Below are positions 55,073 through 64,000 of a stretch of DNA of 64,000 bases, in pieces. The position numbers and the translations under genes are program-made. The stretch is taken from NCBI GenBank assembly GCA_930367215.1, contig OV884056.1, forward strand, positions 278,238,067 to 278,302,066. The letters run 5' to 3'. Source of the DNA: Pollenia angustigena. Its lineage: Eukaryota; Arthropoda; Insecta; Diptera; Polleniidae. Under the pieces are notes generated by a model. The model was not told where the DNA came from and made no database searches. It saw only the letters and a list, made by a program, of their open reading frames with translations. How positions within the stretch are numbered: position 1 is the stretch's first letter; every line of letters starts with the position of its first letter.

Positions 55073-55885
55073 AAAAGATCAATAATAATTATGCATACAT
55101 AATAATAGGGTAGGTAAAATTTTTTCGCTTCAAAAGCACATCGCGATTCTTGTTCTATAAGTCATTCCAAGAAACTTTGCCAAAGAAACCATAGGGCAAA
55201 AATTAATTTTGAGCCCCAGATTTTCCAAAATACACAGTAAGTTTTCCAAAATATTCAAGAATGGAGGCAAGCAAATTGTATTTGGTCTAGCCAGACCTGT
55301 ATCATGTGGTTCTTAGGGTCGAGAAATCCAGTTATTTTTATTTCTGATTGCCGCCAGTGACCGTTTTCATGCACTTTTTAGAATTTATCGTTTTTTTTTT
55401 TGTGAAAAATTTCCGAATATTTCTTAAAATGCAATCTCGAATTTTAAACGAAAATAAAATATGTGCATTCGAGCGTCTTCGGATTGCATTTCCAAATTTA
55501 TTGTGTTTACAATTTTCAATATGTACTGCAGAAACAGGAAAGTCCGAATATAATAAATTTTAATTTAGCGCTTGTAAAATCTCCTTCAAAATAATTCGGA
55601 GTAAAATAATAATGGAGTGGCTTCCACTGTTCCAAAATTCTGTTGATTACTTCTTGACGTGACAACCACCTCGTTGAAGAATATTATAATTCGTTCCAAA
55701 ATAATCTTGAAATTAGAGGAGGTCGTCTTTTCTACTATGTAGAACTTTTGCAGTAGTGGTTTCTTATATATTTTAAAAACTTGTCAATATCAATAGAAAA
55801 TGCACGCTTATATTCTGCCGCTGATACTTAATTTAGAATGTGGCATAAGCAATCGTTCAATTAACAAGTGCAAAAATCTATTCAC
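55073..55885. other. Unassigned AT-rich DNA
   Basis: No recognisable element or coding region. Confidence 0.45.
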
Positions 55886-55889
55886 AATA

Positions 55890-56016
55890 GCGGAGTTCAG
55901 TGTTTGGTGCAAATGGTCTTGCAAAAACAAAAAATTGAGTTTCCCTTAGATTTCATAAAAAAGCTACGACATTTTGCATTTTCGCAAGACTATTTGCACC
56001 AAACACTAAACTCCGC
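55890..56016. mobile_element. Short MITE / hairpin (GCGGAGTTCAGTGTTTGG ends)
   Basis: GCGGAGTTCAGTGTTTGG and the inverse CAAACACTAAACTCCGC, arms ~35 bp, extending through TGCAAATGGTCTTGC. A related end (AGCGGAGTTCAATATTTGG, inverse) lies inside element C at ~58340. TSD unclear (ATA versus TTA). Confidence 0.75.
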
Positions 56017-56684
56017 TTATATTCATTGGACAATATATACGAGCTGCCATTTTATATCAAATATAAATATGTAGGTTTGAAAAATTTGGAAATACATAGT
56101 ACCAAATGAGTCACGGGGGTACCAGCGAACTTTTTCGTTTTGAATTATACCAAAAAAAGAACAGTTGTACCAACTTTATCAACCCTGTGTTTAATTATTG
56201 ACTGAATATCAGAAAACTTTATGCTTTCATTTCTAGTTATGTAAAAATATCATGACTTCTTTCAGTTTAAAAAGAACTGAAATTATTTTCGAGAGGGGAA
56301 TTAATATTGGACCCATGGTAAATTATGAACCAATCCTCACAATATTCTGTAGAATGATTTCTGGTATTAAAAACCCTAAATTAGAACCAATTTCGATTTG
56401 TTAAAGCGTTTTATAGCTCTAAATTGGTTCTTAGAAGGCTGCTTAATGTGGCTTTCTATGGGGCCTATGGTAAACTATAGACCGATTTCCTGTCCTATAA
56501 GACTGCGAGTTTCTAAATTTTATTAAAGAAGCATTATTTATTATGGTTTAAGGCGCACTAAACTGTTTCCCGAGAGAAGGCTTTAGATGGGGCCTATTGT
56601 AAATTATGGACAAATCTTCACGAAATTTAACAGCATGATTTCTAATCATATCATATGTTAGATCCGATATCAATCCGTATTAAT

Positions 56685-57729
56685 TAGAGTTGTCAATTAT
56701 TCGCCTTTCAGCTTTGTTCGAATAATTCAAATAATGGTTTTTGTTCGTTCGATCAAACGATTAAATCTGAAAAGTTATTCGATTAATCGATGAGAATAAC
56801 GAATAAAAAAAATTACACTTCAAATTGACATGATTACAACTAAATCACTTCATTAATTACATCGAATCCTCTGAACATACCACAAACTGAGTATAATATA
56901 GAATCGGTCACCATAATAAGCCCCTCACGTGTACAACCGACCACGATCTCTTTTTAATGTTTTTATTTTTCCTCAAATAATTCATAAATTTTCACAATTC
57001 CATCATTAATATGTTTAAAATAATCTTCTGATAACTTTATTAAAGTATTTTTAATTTTATTCATCTCAAATGTAATGTGAACTTCTCTGATTAACTTAAT
57101 CAACATTTTGCTTAGACGCGTCAAAGCATTACCCAAATGGCAAAACTATATATAATTTAAAAAATATATATAAATACATATATGATATACATACATAATA
57201 CCAACATTTTCTACTTTCATGATATGATTTTTATAAATCAATTGTTGTTTTTTTTAGCTTTTTGTTTATTTTTAAGTTTTTCACCCGAGAGTGAAAGATC
57301 CGATCCCATTTCTTGAAAATGGTTTTCGTTTGAATTAAAAAGAAAACAGCTGTTACAATTGTTTGTCAAAGATTTGTTTAATAAGAACATAAAATAAATT
57401 TTTGAAATACTATGAATACTCAACACGGTTTTTGCTTACTAAAAATTGAGATTAATTATAATCAGGGCTATAGCTGCAGTCTTTTTTACCTTTCCTACAT
57501 TTTATATAAAATCGCTAATAACTTATGAGAATAAATCAAATTCTAAGCTTTTATTAATTATAAGTTTTTTTTATTAATTTATTTTTTAATACAAAAATTT
57601 TTCGATTATTCGACATAATTCAATCGATTAATTCGTTATTTGAAAATCGCCATTTGTAAATTATTTGAACAAGACTTTGTTTTTGTTTGATCGATTAATC
57701 GAATTATTCTTAATCGGTTGACAACTCTA
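56685..57729. mobile_element. hAT element (TAGAGTTGTCAA family), copy 1, perfect TSD
   Basis: TAGAGTTGTCAATTATTCG at the left, CGGTTGACAACTCTA at the right, flanked by the exact 8-bp repeat GTATTAAT (56677-56684 and 57730-57737). Subterminal ATCGATTAATCGAA-like palindromes at both ends. No intact transposase; homologous to copy 2 at 60446-61775. Confidence 0.95.
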
Positions 57730-57760
57730 GTATTAATACATTTGTATTAATAACTCTTAT

Positions 57761-58893
57761 CACGCAGAGAAAAAATATTGTTGGGCATGGTAACGGAAAC
57801 AACACTATGTTTATTGTAACAATATATTGTTGTCGTACACAAAAAATTTTTATTTTTATTTAATATCAAAAATATTATAACTACTGTAAACATATCAATG
57901 TTTATCGCAATTATAAATTTGAGTATTGTTGACCAAAAAATAAATTTTTTTCTAACAACTAAATTATGATAACTTTCAAAACATATTATATTACTCACAA
58001 CCATATCATGATATTTAATAGCCATGACATGATAACTTGCTATACATTTATCATATTATGTTAAAGCCATTTGAAAAATAATTTTGAATCAGTTACGTCG
58101 TTTGTTTTATATGTGAGCGGTTAAACAAGATAAATTACCATAAAAAATAAAAAATTTAAAGAAATTACAATAATTAGTAATAGTGCAAAATATCGTAGTA
58201 AAATCCAACACCAAAACACACAGAGATTTCGTTTTATTTTTAAAATATCGGAGTAAAATCCAACAACAAAACACGCAGAGATTTCGTTTTATTTTATCAA
58301 AGTGTTACTATATTTTGCATTTACTCTTCTGCAAGCCAAATATTGAACTCCGCTATTTTATTTATATCAAGAAAAATTGTAAAAAGTCACAAAATAAAAA
58401 ATCGATACATAAAAATTTAAATTTATTTTGTATTGTTATGACAGTTATTAAAGGAGCTGTATCATAATATGATTGCTTCTTAATTTATTATGATTACTTC
58501 TTAGCTTATTATTATTAACATGACAATATTATGATTGCTTCTTAACTTATTATGATTACCATGATGATAATATGATTACTCCTTAGCTTATTATGATAAA
58601 CATGACAATTATATGATTAATTTCTTAACTTATTATGATTAACATGATAATAATATGATTGCTTCTTAACTTATTATGATTTACATGACAATAATATGAT
58701 TCCTTCTTAACATATTGTGATTAACAGAATAATAAGATGATTAAGGGAAAAATATTATGATGTAATATTAAGAATATATTTAGCCATAATATGATTCAAT
58801 ACTAACCTGAATATGGTGACTACAATTATGAATCTTATAATAATATGTTGCTCTTAGAATATGCTTACCACAACCATGTTTTTTCTTTGCGTG
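57761..58893. mobile_element. CACGCAGAGAAAAAA-ended TIR element C
   Basis: CACGCAGAGAAAAAA and its inverse TTTTTTCTTTGCGTG, with AT on each side (57759-57760 and 58894-58895). The interrupted family B repeat fixes both boundaries. Inside are a 62-bp tandem duplication (58187-58305) and a run of ~40-bp units of TATGATTGCTTCTTAACTTA (58470-58740). Related by its ends to elements A, B and D. Confidence 0.75.
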
Positions 58894-59075
58894 ATCCTAC
58901 TGAACTGATTTTGCTGGATTTCAATGACAAACTGCTTTTGGGTTTTTCGAAAGTCAACGACCTAAAATTACTCAAACAGCCAGATAAATATACACCTTAT
59001 GGGGTCTGAGATGAATAATAAAAAATTTTCACATGGATTGACAAACTTAGTATGCCCTGGTTCAGGGTACAAAAA

Positions 59076-59456
59076 ATAAGCAAAATATCAAACATGAGTG
59101 CTGTAAGAAATTTAAATTTTCTTTTTTCTTACAAACTTTAATGTTAAAGGTGTTAAAATTTTTTTTGTTTTTTAAATATTTCATGACGAAATGTTTTTTC
59201 TATTTCCTTTCTCTTTTTTGTGAGTACACCAAATTTTATTCAAATAAATTACTTTTTTATTTTAGTCCTTTATAGTGAATATGGCGTTTAGTGAATAAAA
59301 TCGTATAAAATTGTAGCAACATATTTTATTTATTAAATGGACTTGTATTCCTGCTACTATTTGTTCACTAGTGTTTTAAATCCCAGCATAAAACAAATTA
59401 TGGTACATTTACTAATGTTTACTCTCAGGAAAAAAATTTATCTTTTAGTCGCAATT
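59076..59456. other. Unassigned AT-rich DNA
   Basis: Nothing recognisable. Confidence 0.45.
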
Positions 59457-59600
59457 TACACTATGGACATTTCTTGCCGGACAGAAACATTTTGTTGGTA
59501 AGGGGGCGACGCTGTATGCTTGACTTACTTTACTTCTTGCCTCTCTCGCCTACAAACTTTTTCTGTCCGGCAAGAAATGTCCATAGTGTAAATTGCGACT
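59457..59600. mobile_element. Harbinger-like MITE with near-perfect 40-bp TIRs
   Basis: AGTCGCAATTTACACTATGG through CTTGCCGGACAGAAA is repeated in inverse at the other end. TTT flanks both sides (59454-59456 and 59601-59603). Only ~60 bp separate the arms, so it is almost a hairpin; the high identity suggests recent insertion. Confidence 0.9.
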
Positions 59601-59603
59601 TTT

Positions 59604-60007
59604 CAAGTTCTTTTAAAAAGGTTCCTTCTTAAATAGAGAAAAAACTGTTAAATATTCACCATTTTTACAAATTTAGTTCAAAAGGGTATTTTTACTAAAA
59701 AAAAAATGGAAGTAGCTAAATAGAATAAATTAAACTAAAGTAACTGAAATCAATGATTAAAATCCACTTAACATGACAAAGTATTAAAAGATTATCTACA
59801 TATGCTACTCCTTTTTTTGTTCCTAATCTGAGCACAAAAGATTTTTTAAAGGCAAACAACAAAACAGTGATTCAGGCAAGTAAAAAGGGTTCCTGCTATG
59901 ACGTCAAATATTTTCCTAGTTTTAGGCAAGCAATTATTTGATTTTATATATATTGCGGAATAAAATTTTTAAGATTCAATTTAGTAAGCAGAATTTATGT
60001 TTGTTTT
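59604..60007. other. Unassigned AT-rich DNA
   Basis: Nothing recognisable. Confidence 0.45.
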
Positions 60008-60190
60008 TGGTCCAAAGCCACAGTATTAACTGACAAATTTTCGAAAACGTACTCCATTTGGTACACATTGACAATAATGGTCACCCAAAACAAAATTATG
60101 TTATGAAGTTAAAATTCATATAAAAGTTGTTTGCGTGGAATATTTAAAAGATATTCGGACAAGTTATATAAATCGAAATGAAGTGGGTTT
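60008..60190 (+). mobile_element. DINE-1/Helentron-like repeat, family A, interior fragment
   Basis: CACCCAAAACAAAATTATGT, GAAGTTAAAATTCATA and GCGTGGAATATTTAAAAGAT match the interior of the 26.7-kb copy. Confidence 0.55.
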
Positions 60191-60445
60191 GAAATTGAAC
60201 AAATTGTGATAACGAACCTATAAAGAAAGTTCATTTAAATATTTTTATTTTTGTGTACTTCATATTTTGAGTACCAATTATCTTTACAAGAACAACTCTT
60301 AAAAAAAAGGAAAAATTGCAGTCATTTTGTAAATAATTGAAATCAAAGCCACGCTTAATTTCAATTCCACTTCATTTTGATTTTTAGAACATGCCCAATT
60401 ATAACGAAATCAAATTGATTCAAGAACTATTTTTTGCTTTAGTAC

Positions 60446-61775
60446 TAGAGTTGTCAATTATTCGCCTTTCAACTTTGTTCGAATAATTCAAATAATTGTT
60501 TTTGTTCGTTCGATCAAACGATTAAATCTAAAAAAACTATTCGATTAATCGATGAGAATAACGAATAAAAAAATTATTTTACCAAAAAAATTACTATGGA
60601 AAATCTTCCATTCCATCCGCTATGACTTTTTTTTTTGATGCATAAAATTTTTCATCTTAACTCCACAAAGTTGTATTACTTTAAGGCATCGTAAAACCCT
60701 TAATTCCTTAATAATTCGATATGACTCTGGATTTTCGAAGTCGTTGGAAGACCTACCATCTTCAGCCAAACTTCTGTCTACAATTTCCTCTATCGACAGC
60801 CACTGTCTTAATGTATTTTTCCATTGGACCAAGTTCAGCATTTCTCGATGTCGTGGGATTATCTTCCACTACATCGTTTTCAATGGTAGTATTGTGGCAC
60901 TTACAAATTGTAAAGATATACATATATAATTTAAGAAAATTGTATTATAATACAATAACAACAATTTTTACTTTCAATATATGATTTATGTAAATCAAAT
61001 CTTTATTTTTAAGCTTTTTGTTTATTTCTAAATTTTTCACCCGAAATTGAAAAGTTTCCTTTCTTCAAAATGTTTTAACGTTTGACTTAAAAACAAAACA
61101 ACTGATACAATTGAGAAGACGAGATACAAAACAGAATTAAAAAAACGAGATGGCAAATGATTCTTACAGTTTTTTTGGCGCTTTATTAGACGAAATATTC
61201 TGATTGTATGTCCGTGCTAAAAACATGGAAGAGGACAGGAATTAAAAAAACGAGATGGCAAATGATTCTTACAGTTCTTTTGGCGCTTTATTAGACGAAA
61301 TATTCTGATTGTATGTCCGTGCTAAAAACATGGAAGAGGACATGCATTGATACAATGAGTATATCATTTCATTTCGTATTTTAAATTTTGTAGCGAACGA
61401 GTTTTGCAACTCACCTACTTAATTGTTTGATAAGATTTGTTAAATAAAAACATAAAATACATTTTTGATATACAATGTGTGCTCAACACGGTTTTTGCTT
61501 ACTAAAAATTGAGATTAATTACAACCAGGGCTATAGCAACAATATTTTTTAACTTTCCTATATTTTGTATAAAATCACTTAAAAATTATGAGAATACATA
61601 AAATTCTAAGATTTTATTTAATTTATTTTTTAATAAAAAGAAGTTGTTCGATTAATCGACATTAATTAATCGATTTATTCGTTATTCGAAAATCGGCGTT
61701 TTGAAATTATTCGAACAAGAGTTTGGTTTTGTTTGATCGATTAATCGAATTATTCTTAATCGGTTGACAACTCTA
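60446..61775. mobile_element. hAT element (TAGAGTTGTCAA family), copy 2, perfect TSD
   Basis: TAGAGTTGTCAATTATTCG and CGGTTGACAACTCTA, flanked by the exact 8-bp repeat TTTAGTAC (60438-60445 and 61776-61783). The right TSD overlaps the first base of element B, so this copy inserted after B. A 105-bp tandem duplication (61134-61238 and 61239-61342) encodes SYSFFGALLDEIF and LYVRAKNMEED in one frame apart from a stop, probably a transposase relic. The minus-strand frame 60620-60841 (MLNLVQWKNTLRQWLSIEEI) may be another piece. Not functional. Confidence 0.93.
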
Positions 61776-61782
61776 TTTAGTA

Positions 61783-62799
61783 CACAGAAAAAATTATTGC
61801 CGAATTATTTTCAAACAAACGCTTGTTTGAAAATTTTTTTGATTTCTACAAATTTTTTTACTGATTCAATTAATATTTTTGTTTGATTTTTATTTAACCA
61901 ACAAAAATGTTGACAATTATTTAAAAATATAATATACGCGTTATTGGTTTCAAGTTTTCATAATTTTGTATGAAATATTTAACGCTCCTTAATGTTGTCG
62001 TTTTTTGCATTTTTTATTTGATCGTAAGCAACACTTCTTTAAGTGAAATATAAGAACTACAACAAAAAACACATGCAGTCTATTTTTGGACGCTTTAAAA
62101 AAGTACAGCAATAAGAAAAATTATAAAATAGCGTGACGAGGTTCGTAGTAAAAAAACAACAAAAACAATAGCAGGTAAAAAAAAAACGTTTCAGTCTTGT
62201 TAAACAACAACAACATCATAAGAAACAAAATAAATTTTTGTTTGGTTTCAAAGTTGATAAAAAAAAACCAAATCCCGTATTCAATTTGTTCACCCCGTTT
62301 ACTTAAATACATCAAATACAAAAATAGAATGAAGGCGAAAAACATTTCGAGTCGGTCTGCCGCCGTTTTTGATTTCATTTCTTCTTCATTAGCAAAGGAA
62401 AGGATGCAGCAACAGTGAGTGATGAAGAAAAACATTGTGTGTGACTTCGTTAAAAAATTATTCCAATAAAAAAATGTGCTTCAAAGCCAGCCGGCCGCTC
62501 TTCTCTGCTTCATCTTCTCCAACAGTGCTTGCATGTGTGCGCGTCATGCGTCATTGCTTGTGCAAAAACTTTCTTGTTTGATTCAGCAAAATTATTTGTT
62601 TGAAATTTGTATGAATTTCAGTTAACTTTTTGTTTGATCAGTTAAATTATTTGTTTGAAAAAATCGGTGTTTTTTTCAATAAACAAAATGCAAATAAATT
62701 GTTTGGATATGCGATTTTGTTAATAGGACCGATTTCAGACAAAAAATTGTTTGGTTCTACAAATTTTTTGTTTGAATTAGAAAAATAATTTTTTCTGTG
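61783..62799. mobile_element. CACAG-ended TIR element B
   Basis: CACAGAAAAAATTATT and its inverse AATAATTTTTTCTGTG, with TA at 61781-61782 and 62800-62801. Subterminal regions repeat TTGTTTGAAAA on both sides. Near 62329 a plus-strand frame starts MKAKNISSRSAAVFDFISSS, is open for 29 codons and overlaps a GTGAGT donor-like site; a similar start is found in element A. Confidence 0.72.
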
Positions 62800-62887
62800 T
62801 AATAAATCCTTGAAGTTAGGCAAAAAGGAGTTACGTCAGAATCTATAGTTTGTCGTAATGTTAAATTGAACATTTTTTTGGACTGAT

Positions 62888-63165
62888 TTTTGTATGAAAT
62901 ACTTAAAACTCGATTTTCTCGAAAACTAGAAGCGCTAAATAAAGCAAAAACAATAAAAATCTGTGATCACTCATATTTCTTAGCAAAAATCGATTTTTGA
63001 GCGGAATTTGTATGAAAAACTTTAAGCTCGATTTTTTCAAAAACAAAAAGCGCCAGAGAAAAAAAAACAAAACCCTATGATCATTCATATTTCTAACCAA
63101 ACATCGATTTTTGGTCGGATTTTGTATGAAAAACTTTAAACTTAAAGAAATATGAGTGATCACAG
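62888..63165. repeat. ~115-bp tandem repeat
   Basis: TGTATGAAA recurs at 62891, 63009 and 63123 (periods 118 and 114), each followed by ACTCGATTTT.TC.AAAAC and AGCGC, then TGATCA.TCATATTTCT. The final copy is followed by an inverted AAGAAATATGAGTGATCAC. The gap to 63375 shows nothing else apart from a TACATACATACATATG run at ~63345. Confidence 0.8.
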
Positions 63166-63375
63166 ATTTTTGTAGTTTTTAATCTAGCGCTTCGGTCCTG
63201 GAATCTACTAGCCCTGGGCTATTTCCAGTCTTCCGCTGTCCCGATTAATGTCTTCTTGAAAAACCTTTTTTATCGGCTTGAAAATGACCATAGATTTCTT
63301 ATTAAGTCAATGAAAAAAACAAAATATTTAAAATTATGTACGTACATACATACATATGTACATATATATTTTGTA

Positions 63376-64000
63376 ACAAGTAAGAAAGTATAGTCGGTCA
63401 AGCCCGACCATATGATACCCAGCACCACAGTATTTAAAAACACATTATGCTCATGTGTCCTTATAAATATGGATTACCCTATGTTTATAAACTTCATTAA
63501 AATCGGTTTGAAAGTTTGTGAGAGTCAGAAATTGCCCCCTATATCCCCTTGTGGTCCTATTTTTGAAAAACTGTATAGCTTATGTGTCCATATAGATATA
63601 GATCTACCTATGTTTAAAGTTTCATTATTATCGGTTTGAGAGGCAGAAATTGCCCCTATTTCCCCTCGTGGTCCTATTTTTAAAAAAATCATACCTTTTG
63701 TGTCCATATAGATATGGTTCTATCTATGTTTTAAATTTCATTATCATCGGTTTGATAGTTTCTGAGAGGAAGAAATTTTTTCCTTATCTTCCTCGTGGTC
63801 CTACGATTCGGCCCATTTTCAATACCCCCGAAATTGCGAGCTGTGCTTTGCGCACAAGGTTACATGGACAGCCAGCCGGATGGACATCGTTAGTTCGACT
63901 CAGAAAGTGATTCTGAGTCGATCGGTATACTTAAAGGTGGGTATATGACCAATATTTTAAGGCGTTACACACATCAGCACAAATGCATAATTCCCGCTCC
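63376..64000 (+). mobile_element. DINE-1/Helentron-like repeat, family A, fullest copy (runs off window)
   Basis: 5' end GTAACAAGTAAGAAAGTATA and GTCGGTCAAGCCCGACC. The interior has tandem units with TGTGTCC at 63454, 63583 and 63699. The 3' part has GCCAGCCGGATGGACATCG, the palindromic hairpin CGACTCAGAAAGTGATTCTG continuing AGTCG, and TACACACATCAGCACAAATG. It continues past 64000. Overlapping frames on both strands follow the unit period and are not genes. Confidence 0.85.

Larger units (their letters stand above)
56195..59075 (+). mobile_element. DINE-1-like repeat, family B, split by two insertions
   Basis: The interior (ACTAAACTGTTTCCCG, GGGCCTATTGTAAATTATGG) runs to 56684, and the 3' part resumes at 58894 (CCTACTGAACTGATTTTGCT, TTATGGGGTCTGAGATGAAT) to the terminal AGGGTACAAAAA. 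The hAT element at 56685-57729 and element C at 57761-58893 account for the gap. Confidence 0.8.

Noticed and set aside
62121..62435. 104-codon minus-strand frame rich in Phe and Leu
   Set aside because: Antisense translation of A-rich DNA inside element B; composition-driven.
63412..63910. Three overlapping frames at the window end
   Set aside because: Products of the family A tandem units on both strands; no protein similarity.

Overview
The window is animal DNA, very AT-rich, with no convincing intact host protein-coding gene. It looks like an intergenic or intronic stretch of a fly genome, probably a higher (calyptrate-like) dipteran. The reasons are six decayed copies of a mariner-like transposase, many DINE-1/INE-1-like dispersed repeats (GACGGACAGACGG blocks followed by TACTTTATGGGGTCTGAG), non-LTR retrotransposon fragments and a dense layer of short terminal-inverted-repeat (TIR) elements. 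The species is inference; the repeat content is read directly from the sequence.

Layout. 0-13 kb: a CCCAG-ended nested element with a tRNA-derived SINE (1.9-3.2 kb), a CACAGAAAAAA-ended element (3.5-4.8 kb), a long inverted repeat and a second SINE family (4.8-5.5 kb), three mariner relics (5.7, 8.2, 12.5 kb), MITEs, one eroded coding exon (10.1 kb) and a DINE-like repeat split by a second CACAG-ended element. 13.4-16.9 kb: a large palindromic array of a ~490-bp unit, three copies forward and three reversed, with a MITE near the axis. 17-25 kb: hAT, pogo-like and PIF/Harbinger-like MITEs, several with exact target-site duplications (TSDs), and a second eroded coding remnant (20.3-20.6 kb). 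26-39 kb: DINE-like copies, a 1.5-kb TIR element carrying a phased CACGTACG motif, MITEs and a mariner relic. 39-50 kb: the longest mariner relic, a Helitron-like element with ~400-bp tandem units, hAT MITEs, SINEs, a jockey-like reverse transcriptase fragment and a short Helitron. 50-64 kb: DINE-like repeats, an RTE-like fragment, two related ~1-1.3 kb hAT elements and two more CACAG-ended elements.

There is no operon-like cooperation between genes. What can be read is insertion history: a Harbinger-like MITE inside an hAT MITE, a hAT element and a CACAG-ended element inside one DINE-like copy, and a hAT whose TSD overlaps the end of an older CACAG-ended element. Perfect 8-bp (hAT), 3-bp (Harbinger-like), TA (pogo/Tc1-like) and A/T (Helitron) insertion signatures support most class calls. 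Superfamily names are inferred from TIR and TSD and could not be checked by database search.
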